A stretch of DNA of 64,000 nucleotides from Hawksworthiomyces lignivorus (Eukaryota; Ascomycota; Sordariomycetes; Ophiostomatales; Ophiostomataceae). Both the position numbers and the translations under genes were made by a program. Where the stretch lies: assembly GCA_002917075.1 (NCBI GenBank), contig NTMA01000002.1, forward strand, positions 806,001-870,000, written 5' to 3'. The notes below the pieces were generated by a model, which did not search any database, was not told where the DNA came from, and was given only the letters and a program-made list of their open reading frames with translations. Below are positions 35,901-44,846 of the stretch, piece after piece. Numbering within the stretch: position 1 is the stretch's first letter; the number at the start of each line of letters is the position of its first letter.

Positions 35901-36576
35901 GACGTCGGACGTGCTGGAGGAGGCCATGGCGAGCCGGCTGCGGCTGTGGGAGGAGCGCAACAACCGCACGCCGCCCGACAACATCCTCATCTACCGCGAC
36001 GGCGTGTCCGAGGGCCAGTTCACGCAGGTGCTCGAGACGGAGCTGCCGCACATCCGCAAGGCGTACAAGGACCGCTACGGCCGCGACCCCAAGATCACAA
36101 TCGTCGTGTCGGTCAAGCGCCACAACACGCGCTTCTTCCCCACGGAGACGGGCGACCGCACCGGCAACATCAGCTGCGGCACCGTCGTCGACCGCGGCAT
36201 CACGCTGCAGCGCTACTGGGACTTTTTCCTGACGGCGCACACGGCCATCCAGGGCACGGCACGGCCCGCGCGGTACACGGTGCTCTACGACGAGATCTTC
36301 CGCAAGGGCGGCGGCAAGGGCGCGGCCGACGACCTGGAGCGCCTCACGTACAACATGTGCTACCTGTTTAACCGCGCCACCAAGTCGGTCAGCATCTGCC
36401 CGCCGGCGTACTACGCCGACCTGGTGTGCACGCGCGCGCGCATCTACCAGGCTGAGCAGTTTGAGCGCTTCGAAGAGGCGGACACCGCGAGCGTGATCAG
36501 CGGCCAGACGAGCTCGGCCGGCGACCAGCTGCCGCGGGTGCACCCAGATCTCGCCGACACCATGTTCTACGTGTAG
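32993..36576 (+). CDS. Argonaute (QDE-2-like), RNA-silencing effector
   Basis: Predicted 1143-residue Argonaute, the small-RNA-guided core of RISC-type complexes. Exons 32993-33339, 33413-34764, 34844-36576; donors GTAAGT and GTACGT. The first ~115 residues are an RGG/glycine-rich tail, common in fungal and animal Argonautes, followed by a Lys/Gly run (GKGKAKGKGKGK). Then come the N and L1 regions, PAZ (about 430-570), Mid, and PIWI (about 780-1110). PIWI catalytic positions by alignment to human AGO2: D873 in GYDVIHP, E918 in GRQEM (glutamate finger), D952 in YRDGVSEGQ, and R1043 in GTARPARYTVL where AGO2 has His807. The C-terminus ends MFYV, near the usual Tyr-Phe-x-aliphatic ending. The family call is certain; QDE-2 clade (quelling) rather than SMS-2 is inferred. 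The OB-fold gene is convergent. Confidence 0.96.
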
Positions 36577-36902
36577 TGTAAGAAAACGGAAGATATACGA
36601 GAGCAAATTTGCAGAACCTGGGGACTGTGTGGAAGGTATACGTGCGCTGATTTACAAAGGTTGAAGACGGCAAAGATTGGTCAGAATGTTGAGCAGATAT
36701 GATTGACCTGGTGTACTGAAGATTGTTTGTATGCAACGATGTGTTAATGGACGGATGCCCTCGTATGAATGTATTTGGTTGTAGCCATGCCCCATATCAT
36801 ACACAAAGACTAGCACGATAAAGCTAGAAGGAAAACAGAAGACAGAAATAAACTTCATAACAAATAATTTGTTATGAGCAAGCAAGCGTAGAGGAAAAGA
36901 AA
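36577..36902. other. Convergent 3' region, Argonaute / OB-fold gene
   Basis: 326 bp between the two stop codons, AT-richer than the genes, presumably holding both polyadenylation sites. The 3' ends are close enough that transcripts could overlap. Confidence 0.5.
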
Positions 36903-38390
36903 TCACACGCTTGTCAGCTGGGTATCGTCAGGAGGAGGCATGTCCCATGCCCGGACTCTGGTCGCTGGGCGCTTCGCGTCTGCATCGTCTCCAGATTGCG
37001 CAGCGTCATCTTGGCTGTCGCTTCTGCCGCCGCCGACAACGACGTAGCGCAGGGCCCATTCACGCACGCGTGCCGTCTTGGTGAGCAAGGTGTCTGCGGG
37101 GCTCTTGGCCGCCGCGGACGAGAGGTGCTCTGCAGAGTACAAACCGGGGCTCCTGTCGCTCTGGCGCCGCCCGCCGCCACCGCGGTAGAGCACGTGTAGC
37201 TTCGTCTGGTCCTTACGCAGGCTGCTGCCGTAGACCCTGCCGCCGAAGACGTGCAGCGCCACGTGCCGCAGCAGCACGACGTCCTGCGGGGCGAGGGTCA
37301 GGAGGACGGCGGTGGTGGTGGCCGAGGCCGTCGCCAAAGTCGAAGCCGCCGGCGCGCGGCTGCCGCCGGGGCCACCCCCCGTTCTGGGCGGCAGCCACAT
37401 GGTGACAGCGAAGCCCGCGCGCGTCTCGTCGCCGACGACCAGCTCGACCAGCTCGGCCACGCCGCCCCAGCGCGTATGCACCCGCCGCGGCGCCACCGGT
37501 CCGGGCCCCGCGCCAGACGCGGCCACGACGGCCACGACCAGGTTGACGGTGACGGTCTGGGGAGCGAGGCGCAGCAGGTACGCGGCGCTGGGCACGTCGG
37601 CGAGGCGGGTGAGGGGCTGCCATGGCGGCGGGGTCGGCAAGGCAGGAGGAGGCGACGTGTCCAAGGGAGCTGCAGCAGCAGTAGCCGCGGTCGGCGGCTC
37701 TTCTCGAGCAGAGTCGAATAGGCTGAAGCTGTCGTGGCTGGCGTCGACGTCCATCTCCGGTGTTGCTTGCCCGGTCAGCTGACTCGCTGCACCTCTCTCG
37801 GCCATTGGGCCCTCGTGGCGTGGCCGCCTAGGGCTGCCCCACAGTTCAGACAGCTCAGGGAGCGACGACGGCAGGTCGTTGTGCGCGGCCAGAGAGTATT
37901 CGAGGAACTGCGATGTCAGGTCGTCGTCTTGCGAGCGGAGGTAAGCCCCGCTCTCGTCCTCTCTATCGGGCGGCGGCAGCGCCTGCGGAAGGCGAAAGGA
38001 TAGCGAATCGCCCAGGGATGACAGCGACTCTCCCTTTGCTGCATCGACCGCGGCTGGGGCCGCAGCAACAGCCGACTGGCTGAGCGTCAAGACAAAGAAG
38101 TCGGCTCGCTCATGCGGCAAATAATCACCTTGGCGCTGCGGCAGGCTGTGGGTGGGAGCGAGCCCGCTCAACTCTGATGGAGGTTTCCCGGCTTCTCTCT
38201 TCTTCTTCCCTATTAGTGTGGTTTCCCTCTCTGGGAGAAGTCGCCATTGTGGGTGTCTGTGGTGGGATATATCTTCGTCCGCATCTGCTGTCCACTCTGC
38301 AGGATGGTCTGGTTGAACTCCTCTTTCGAAGGAGCTCCAGTCCAAGGATGCCGCATTAGGCGCACCGGCTAGGAAGATCACCCTTCTCAT
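36903..38390 (-). CDS. Putative OB-fold nucleic-acid-binding protein
   Basis: Uninterrupted 495-codon frame with strong coding bias. The first ~230 residues are polar and probably disordered, with an acidic/Ser-rich middle (DDDLTSQFLEYSLAAHNDLPS). From about residue 260 a folded region begins: SAAYLLRLAPQTVTVNLVVAVV, then VAELVELVVGDETRAGFAVTMWLPP, then LLTLAPQDVVLLRHVALHVF followed by RVYGSSLRKDQTKLHVLYR. This alternation of beta strands, and the 'V-G-D-E-T-x-A-G-F' plus 'L-x-P-Q-D-V-V-L-L' pattern, looks like a single-stranded-DNA-binding OB fold as in RPA- or shieldin-type proteins. That is pattern recognition, not a motif proof. An Ala/Gly/Ser/Thr-rich insert breaks the fold near residue 350. 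It is convergent with the Argonaute gene. Confidence 0.65.
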   Translation of the reverse strand: MRRVIFLAGAPNAASLDWSSFERGVQPDHPAEWTADADEDISHHRHPQWRLLPERETTLIGKKKREAGKPPSELSGLAPTHSLPQRQGDYLPHERADFFVLTLSQSAVAAAPAAVDAAKGESLSSLGDSLSFRLPQALPPPDREDESGAYLRSQDDDLTSQFLEYSLAAHNDLPSSLPELSELWGSPRRPRHEGPMAERGAASQLTGQATPEMDVDASHDSFSLFDSAREEPPTAATAAAAPLDTSPPPALPTPPPWQPLTRLADVPSAAYLLRLAPQTVTVNLVVAVVAASGAGPGPVAPRRVHTRWGGVAELVELVVGDETRAGFAVTMWLPPRTGGGPGGSRAPAASTLATASATTTAVLLTLAPQDVVLLRHVALHVFGGRVYGSSLRKDQTKLHVLYRGGGGRRQSDRSPGLYSAEHLSSAAAKSPADTLLTKTARVREWALRYVVVGGGRSDSQDDAAQSGDDADAKRPATRVRAWDMPPPDDTQLTSV

Positions 38391-38562
38391 GTCTCGTCAT
38401 TGTAGGGGGATGTGTTTTCAAAGAGCGTCGTGCAGTAGTGCCTAGGCCATACGATGGTAGACAGCCATAAGCACATATATGCGTGTATCTGGAGCCGGTC
38501 TAGGCTCAAAATACAATTTTAAGTGCATGTGCTATCCCAAATTTAGTGGGAGAAGCAATCAA

Positions 38563-39129
38563 CTACTCCATACGAATCGGCATTATTATAACACATGATA
38601 GGGCAACCCCACGCAAATGTACAATGCACCACGAAGCATGTACGACACCGGCGATCTGAAAACACACAGGCAGCTCAAAACTTATCTCATCTCTAGTTAG
38701 GTACTGTACATTCTTTAGATAGTCTAGAACTCGACCAGCGGACTCAAATACATTCTTCATCAAGCCAATCTGTTGGCTCTTCTCGGCTGCGTCCATCTGA
38801 TTAATGCATATCGAATCGATCCAGAGCAGTCGTGTTCCTTTAGAGCGTCGTAAATCACAGAACATGGCATGCACCGATGCGGAGACGCTCATTTTCTGGC
38901 CATTGAGAAGAAGAGGAATCTGCTCGCCGGCATCCCACCTGTGCGAAATTGCTTCATACGGTGGTGCATTCGCAATGGGCGTTGATAGGAGGCGAGTAAT
39001 AAGCAGCCTATGCGAAGTCGGTGACTCTAAGCAGAGCAGACGAATCTCAGAAGCTTCTGGGTTCAGAGGTTTGTATTTCAGGGGCTTATACTCATATGGA
39101 GATGGCGAGCCCGAAAAGGCCCAAAACAA
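38563..39129 (-). pseudogene. HET-domain fragment (degenerate)
   Basis: A 188-codon open frame carrying the N-terminal half of a HET (heterokaryon incompatibility) domain: PPYEAISHRWDAGEQIPLLL, then VHAMFCDLRRSKGTRLLWID and SICINQMDAAEKSQQIGLM. HET proteins are cytosolic triggers of incompatibility or cell-death responses, usually over 500 residues. Here similarity stops after ...SAGRVLDYL and is followed by unrelated residues and a stop. No in-frame ATG precedes the conserved block: the frame opens at a TTG, with a TGA upstream near 39186. No downstream continuation of the domain is visible. It lies next to AT-rich and transposon-bearing sequence. I read it as a truncated relic; a spliced first exon upstream cannot be fully excluded. 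Confidence 0.7.
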
Positions 39130-40058
39130 GATCCGTTGGATATAGTTGCGTACCGACCGAGAGAGAGAGAGCAGTACAAATGTTTTGGTAAGTCATGGAA
39201 ACAGACAAGGAGGAAAATGTGAGCACCGGGAAAGCGTAGCCTTGGTCCTGGGGAAAAGGCCCTCCAACAGAGCAAGCAACTGCCACATAGTGTGAGCCAC
39301 CAAAGGCCACCTCTATCTCGAAACTTGGCGAACTTTGTTGCTCCAAATGTGAAAGACGCTCCAGCGAACAGCAGCCGTCAAGACACCATCTAAACAATAT
39401 AGCGAGTAGACACTCCGGTTTACCATTGCGTTAACCAATCCTTATTGAAAGAAAAGGAAAGTAAGCAACGATAGTCTAGGACAGCAAAAAGGCGAGAAAA
39501 GAAGCGAAAAAGAAGAAATGGTGCTGACAGGTACGCCAGAAGTGCGGCCGAGAAGCTGAGAATCATTCGTCATACTACGATATGTCCTGCAGAGTCCTTG
39601 CGTTTGAACGCAGTGTGTCTAGAGGAAACTTGGGCAACACCAGCAATAACCATCTAAGAAGCTTCAACTTAGCCGGCCTAGTCTCGTGTGGTGACATTAC
39701 ATAGAAAGGTCAGACAGCGACTTTGGCCGATCCAGAATTGCGGCAAAACCTCACTCGCAGGAAAATTATGAAAGAGGCTGTGGGGGGGGGGGGCATTGTG
39801 ATGAAACGCCTCCAAAGTGTAAGGCTGGAAAGAAAAGAGGGTGTGCTGGAATTCTTCACAGCAATTTTAGAACCGCCCGAAGAGAGGCCTTAGACGGCAA
39901 GACCAGCTTTCCTGAGAGAAGGCTGAAGGTTGGGCGAGAAGCGAAAGCCCCAAAACACTATAGGAACAGTGTGTCGGGCAAAGAGAGCGGCGAGGCTTGA
40001 GAGACGGATGGCCTTAGAGGGGTCTAAAATTGCTGTGAAGGTCGGTTGGACGTCAAAA
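39130..40058. other. Non-coding stretch with G12 run
   Basis: Flank of the HET relic; contains a CT-rich run near 39157-39170 and a run of 12 G at 39782-39793. No gene supported. Confidence 0.5.
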
Positions 40059-40128
40059 CTCGGGCCACGCCCTACTTATTTGGATTACGCTGAAGCCGCA
40101 CCATCTATTAAGTAGGGCGTGGCACGAG
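40059..40128. repeat. Inverted repeat (21-22 bp arms, ~28-nt spacer)
   Basis: Left arm CTCGGGCCACGCCCTACTTA (40059-40078) matches the reverse complement of the right arm ending GGGCGTGGCACGAG (40109-40128) with one mismatch. It could form a strong hairpin and could be the paired ends of a deleted transposon. It ends 17 bp before the TA of the element at 40147. Confidence 0.8.
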
Positions 40129-40146
40129 TACAGAGACCGGGCATTA

Positions 40147-40700
40147 CGGAGGCCCTTTCAAAAGTCATGCACTGGCGCTAGCAAGAGGTGTCAGCAAGAC
40201 CCTTTTTAACGACATATACATATTTCAAGAGACTAGGTAAGTGGTTTCACTTTAGTGGCTTTAGGGTGACTATACTGCTATAATTCACAAGAGACATAGG
40301 ATATCTTAACACCTAAACGTCCTGTAATTATCAATTCAAGTCAGCAATTTTAGTAGTTATATTTTTTACTACAATTCTTAGTCTTTCGTGTATTATTATT
40401 AAATAAGATTAAAAAAAAAAATAATTAAATAATACAATCCTTTTTTATTTTTTATTTTTTTTTTTAAAATTTAATAATACTCTTTCGAGTCAAAATGTTA
40501 AATAAAGTTGAGAAAACATTCTTTCTGCCCTGCATTTTTTTAGAGGAAATATCGTCGTTTAGTGGTGGTGGAAATCTACAGTCTTCGTTAGACATTTCTA
40601 CTTCCAAGTATAGAAATATATAGTTCTTGTTAAAAGGGGGTTTGATGTAGACGTCCTTGTTAGCGCCTGTGCATGACTTTCGAAAGGGCCTGGCCCTCCG
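40147..40700. mobile_element. TA-flanked MITE-like element with ~95-bp terminal inverted repeats
   Basis: Both ends are flanked by TA (40145-40146 and 40701-40702). The left end reads CGGAGGCCCTTTCAAAAGTC and the right end, reverse-complemented, CGGAGGGCCAGGCCCTTTCG. The arms stay alignable for about 95 bp through GTCATGCAC, GGCGCTA, CAAG, TTTTAAC and ATATTTC blocks, with small indels. The 554-bp interior is AT-rich (A/T runs at 40395-40480) and has no coding frame, so it is non-autonomous. TA target duplication and inverted ends fit a Tc1/mariner-type (Fot1/pogo-like) element. The divergence between arms may be age or RIP-like mutation. Confidence 0.8.
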
Positions 40701-40929
40701 TATTTAATTCGCTTTTAGTTGATCCAATCAGCACTGTTCACTCTTTCTCTGCCGAATTTGTGCCTATGCAGCTCCAACTTCACCTCCTTCGACTGCCGGG
40801 ACAGCAGCACAAGCAGAACCCGAAAGAGGCGTCGTACAATTCGTCCAAAGACCATTGTTGCCCGAGTAAACTTCATCGGTGCAATTGGTCAATTAGCATC
40901 TCCAACCGCCCAGCAGACGAAAAAGACAG

Positions 40930-42528
40930 ATGGCGCCCGCGCCGTGGGATAGCGCGGCCCCTGAGGACCAGCTCTTCGTGCTGGTGACCGGCGCGAACAG
41001 GTAAGCGGTGCATTCCCCAAGAGCCCAAATGCAAGCGTGTGTGTGTATGAAGAAGGGCCAAGGCGGCAGAAGGTGATAAGAGGCTGACATTGGGCTCCTC
41101 CCCAGCGGCATCGGTCTCGGCATCGGCCAGCGCCTCATCGATGACTTTGTGCGCCTGCGCCCGTCCCCGTCGGCCCACCTGATCCTGCTCACCACCACGC
41201 GCAGCGCCGCCAAGTCGCGCGCCACCACCGCTGCGCTGCGCCAGCACCTCGCCCGCCGCGAGGCCAAGGCCCAGCGCGGCGCGAGCGGCACGCTGCACCC
41301 GGGCCGCGTGCACCTGGGCGGCATGGAGCTCGACCTGTGCGACCTGCCGAGCGTGTACGCGGCGGCGGCGCGGCTGGTGGGCGGCACGGTGGCAGTATAC
41401 TCGGGCTGCGAGGGTGAGGGCGAGGGCGAGGGCGAGGGCAAGGGCGCGGTGGTCACCCTGCCGCGGCTCGACAGCGTCGTCTTCAACGCCGGCATCGGCG
41501 GCTGGACGGGGCTGGCCTGGGGCCGCCTGCTGACCAATGTGCTGCGCGAAGGCATCGTGCAGGCGACGACGTACCCGACGTGCAAGGCGGCGACGGCGGG
41601 CCTGCTGGTGGACCCGCTGACGGGGCGGGCGGTGGAGGCTAGCGCGAGCAAGACGAGCAGCGGCGGAAGCGTGCTGGGCGCCGTCTTCTGCGCCAACGTG
41701 TTCGGCCACTACGTGCTGGCGCACGCGCTGCTGCCGCTGCTGCGGCGGCCGCGCGCCATCGCCGCCCGCCTCGGCCCCGCCCGCCTCGTCTGGGAGAGCA
41801 GCGTCGAGGCCGTCTGCTGGAAGTACCTGTCGCTCGACGACCTGCAGGGCGTGCGCACCGAGGCCGCCTACGAGAGCTCCAAGCGCCTGACCGACGTGCT
41901 GGCGCTGACGGCCGACCTGCCCGGCGTGGCGCCGTACGCGCGGCCGTTTTTCTCTGCCGACGAAACCAAAGACGAAAAAGACCAAGAGACCGTCCCGCCC
42001 GTGCCCTACCTCACGCACCCGGGCGTCGTCTGCTCCACCCTCTTCCCCCTGCCCTGGCTGCTCTTCTACCTCTACAACTTCGCCATGTACCTGTCGCGCT
42101 GGCTCGGCTCCCCCTGGCACCCCGTCACCGCCTACAACGGCGCCGCCGCCGCCGCCTGGCTCGTCCTGCAGCCCCAGCCCGCCCTCGACGCCCTCGACGC
42201 CCGCCACGTCAAATGGGGCAGCAGCACCACCCGCACCGGCGCCCCGCTCGTCAAGCGCACCGAGGTCGACGGCTGGGGCTGGAGCGGCCGCGTCGGCGAC
42301 CTCCACGACACCAGCGAGGCCCGCCAAAAGGCCGACGCCCTGCTAGCCGCCGAGTTCCCCGCCTCCTCCTACCTCCGCAATGCCGTCGGCCGCCGCTCCG
42401 ATGCCGTCGATCTCACCGCCGAGCGCCGCCAGGAGTTCGAGGTCCTCGGTCGCGACTGCTGGCGCGAGATGGAGCGCCTGCGCCTCGAGTGGGACGCAAA
42501 GGTCAAGGCCGCCGCCAAGAAGCAGTGA
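40930..42528 (+). CDS. erg27: 3-keto-steroid reductase (ERG27-like short-chain dehydrogenase)
   Basis: Predicted 497-residue NADPH-dependent reductase of ergosterol biosynthesis, reducing the 3-keto group during C-4 demethylation on ER or lipid-droplet membranes. Exons 40930-41000 and 41106-42528; the intron (donor GTAAGC) splits the Rossmann glycine motif, giving VTGANSGIGLGIG after splicing. Other SDR landmarks are NAGIGG near residue 170 and the catalytic Y279-E-S-S-K283 preceded by an SSVE Ser. The segment LPWLLFYLYNFAMYLSRWLG is the membrane-associating stretch typical of ERG27. It is longer than yeast Erg27 (about 347) owing to a GEGEGEGEGKG insert and a charged C-terminal extension. 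ERG27 is the usual target of fenhexamid. Very high GC; convergent with the MFS gene. SDR is certain; ERG27 assignment is strong. Confidence 0.88.
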
Positions 42529-42993
42529 CGTCACGGAGAAGCAGAGCGAAGACAAGCAAAAAGGAGCAAGAGAACAACAGACACGCAATGCTATCAGACT
42601 ACAGGAGACCTGCCGGGCGTGACGGCTGGTTCTTTTCTTCATTCACGTAATATGTATTCTGTACTTAATATACCATAGAACGAGCGCTGGAGTTGTACAT
42701 AGCGAGTCGCAAATAGAATTTGTCGTTTCTATTCCAGAAAGGCCATTAATCGGCGCTACAGATATATGCATAGATGTATGTACATTACGATTAGTTGTTT
42801 GACCGGCAATGGCGAAGCCCACGTCGGCAAAACGGTACATGGGTCCAAGCGGAAACAACACATACAAAATGTCCCCGTTTGCTGCTCCCTAAACGCCAGG
42901 CTCAAGGTATTCCAACCCATGCGAGATTCATCAAATAAGATAAGACCTAGCTATGAAAAAAAAGAAAAAGGAAAAAGAAAAGAACAGAAAGCA
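42529..42993. other. Convergent 3' intergenic region
   Basis: 465 bp between the stops of erg27 (plus) and the MFS gene (minus); AT-rich with an A-rich run just before the MFS stop. No gene. Confidence 0.55.
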
Positions 42994-44846
42994 TTATACC
43001 GTCTCGTCGCCGGCGCGGCCAGGCGTCGTTGTCGTGTCTGCTGTTGCCCCAACTGCAACAGCTTCAGCCGAGCCGCTGCTGGCGGTGGCCTCCTCGTCGG
43101 AGCGCACGCGGCGCAGGCGCACGTGGTGGGAGCGGCCGAAGAGGCCGAGGCAGAGGGGGAAGGGCACGGCGGCGAGGGCGACGACGGCGGAAAAGATGAG
43201 GGCGCGCTTCATGTTCTGCGGGGGATTCGCGCCGTCGCCGTCGCGAAGGGCGTCGGAGACGATGATGAAGATGCCGCCCAGCAGCTGGCCGCCGCTCCAG
43301 GCGAGCGTGGACGTGACCTCGGGGCTGACCGGGTGGGTCACCTCGACCAGCAGCTCGACAGCCACGGGCACCAGCGTGAACGAGGCCGCGCCCAGCACCG
43401 ACAGCACCACGTAGGGGCCGGCCAGGCCGCCCGTGGGGCGCGTCTCGGGCATCCAGATGAAGATCAGGTAGCACGCCGCGATCAGCGGCACGCACACTTT
43501 GCACGTCGACACGAACAGCTTGGTGCGGTCCAGCACCGGCGACGTCACCGCCGCCGACACCAAGCCCACCACGATCAGCAGCGCCCCGCCGATGCCCGCG
43601 TCCGTGTCCGAGTAGCCGTACGGCAGCATGATCTGGTTGAGTAGCGACGACACCGAGTTGAAGAAGCCCACGTACACGATGAACGGTATAAACAGCAGCC
43701 AGAACTCCACCGACACCGCCAGCAGCCGCACCGACTCGATCAGGCTCGCCTTGGGCGTCTCACTCGAGGGCGCCGCTGGCGTTGGTGGCTTCGCGTAGAC
43801 GAAGAACGACGGCACAGTGCAGACGGTAGACTAAGAAAGGGGGGTTAGACCGAGAGAAAGAAAAAAAAAAGGACCAAAGGCAAGGACCAGAAGAGAGAAG
43901 AAAAAAAAAAGAACAACGTACGATAATCGACACGTAGAGCACCATGTTGGGGATGTCGGCCGGCTTGTACACCCAGAAGGGCACGATCAGCTGGCCCAGG
44001 GCGGCCCCAAAGGGGTTGGCCAGGCTCATCAGCGCGGTGGCGGCGACGCGGCCGCGGTTGGTGAACCACAGATCGGAGTAGCGCGTCGGCGCCGCCAGCA
44101 CAAAGGGCTGCGCCAGGCCGGTCAGGATCTGGCCGAACATGACGACGCCAAAGCGGCCGCCGGAGCTGCCGTCGGCGCTCAGGTTCGCGCGCGTGCCGCC
44201 GTACCGGATCCAGTTGCCCAGGAACATCAGCACGGCCGACACCATAATGGACGGCTTCGGGCCAAAGTGCAGTACGTAGATGACGACGGGCGTCATGAAG
44301 ACAAAGGCGAACAGAAACGCCGTGCTCAGCCAGTTGATCGTCGACTCGGTCGTGTTGAAGAAGCTGGCCGCGTCGGAGGCCACGGGCGAGTAGGTCAGCC
44401 ACTAGAGCGCGGGGACAGTGTTAGCGCACCAGACATGTCGCAACGGAACGGATCACACACGGAAAGGGGGGCCCTATACGCACATCCCAGCTCACGATGA
44501 TGTTGAGCAGCGTCAATTGGATCAGACCAAACCACCGCCGCTTGTACACCCTGTACACGGGCTGCGCGGCGCCGCCCTCTCCCCCGCCAGTCGTGTCGAT
44601 TGCCTCCCCGCCGGTCGCGTCCGCGCTCATCCCTCCCACCCCGGCGCCATCGCCTCCAGGATGGGTTCCTTGCGACTGCCGCTCCGCCAGCTCGACTTCG
44701 GCCTCCTGCGAGCCCCTGTCCGCGAACGGCGGCCCGACACGCACAATCACATTGCGCTGGACTCCCCCGCCGTCTGCGCCGCCGCCGCGACCGCCTTCCA
44801 CCTCGTCCTTCAGGTCTTCCTTCCAGACGCTGACGCCTGTGCCCAT
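42994..44846 (-). CDS. Major facilitator transporter, FLVCR/SLC49-like
   Basis: Predicted 559-residue, 12-helix transporter. Exons 44846-44484, 44401-43922, 43830-42994, all phase 0; donors GTGCGT and GTACGT. The start is the ATG at 44846; an in-frame TTG lies 15 bp upstream. A polar Gly/Asp-rich N-terminal tail of ~85 residues precedes [20 protein letters not shown], a signature of the FLVCR-like branch. Further matches are [20 protein letters not shown] and [20 protein letters not shown] in the first half, with [20 protein letters not shown] in the second half. The C-terminal tail is polar. Animal FLVCR proteins move choline, ethanolamine or heme; the fungal substrate is unknown. It is not NGT1, so it should not be counted with the GlcNAc genes. 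MFS certain; subfamily probable. Confidence 0.87.

Noticed and set aside
34903..36606. 567-codon open frame antisense to the Argonaute PIWI region
   Set aside because: Shadow of a GC-rich gene; composition is Arg/Ala/Val/His-rich and lacks any family pattern, while the plus strand is a clear Argonaute.
38563..39129. Intact HET incompatibility gene
   Set aside because: No in-frame ATG, similarity ends after about 120 residues, and the size is far below the family norm.
40873..42327. 484-codon antisense frame over erg27
   Set aside because: Product of GC3 bias; Gly/Ala/Arg-rich with no recognisable domain.
42994..44846. MFS gene as the GlcNAc transporter NGT1
   Set aside because: Its signature segments match the FLVCR/SLC49-like branch and it lies 33 kb from the GlcNAc genes.
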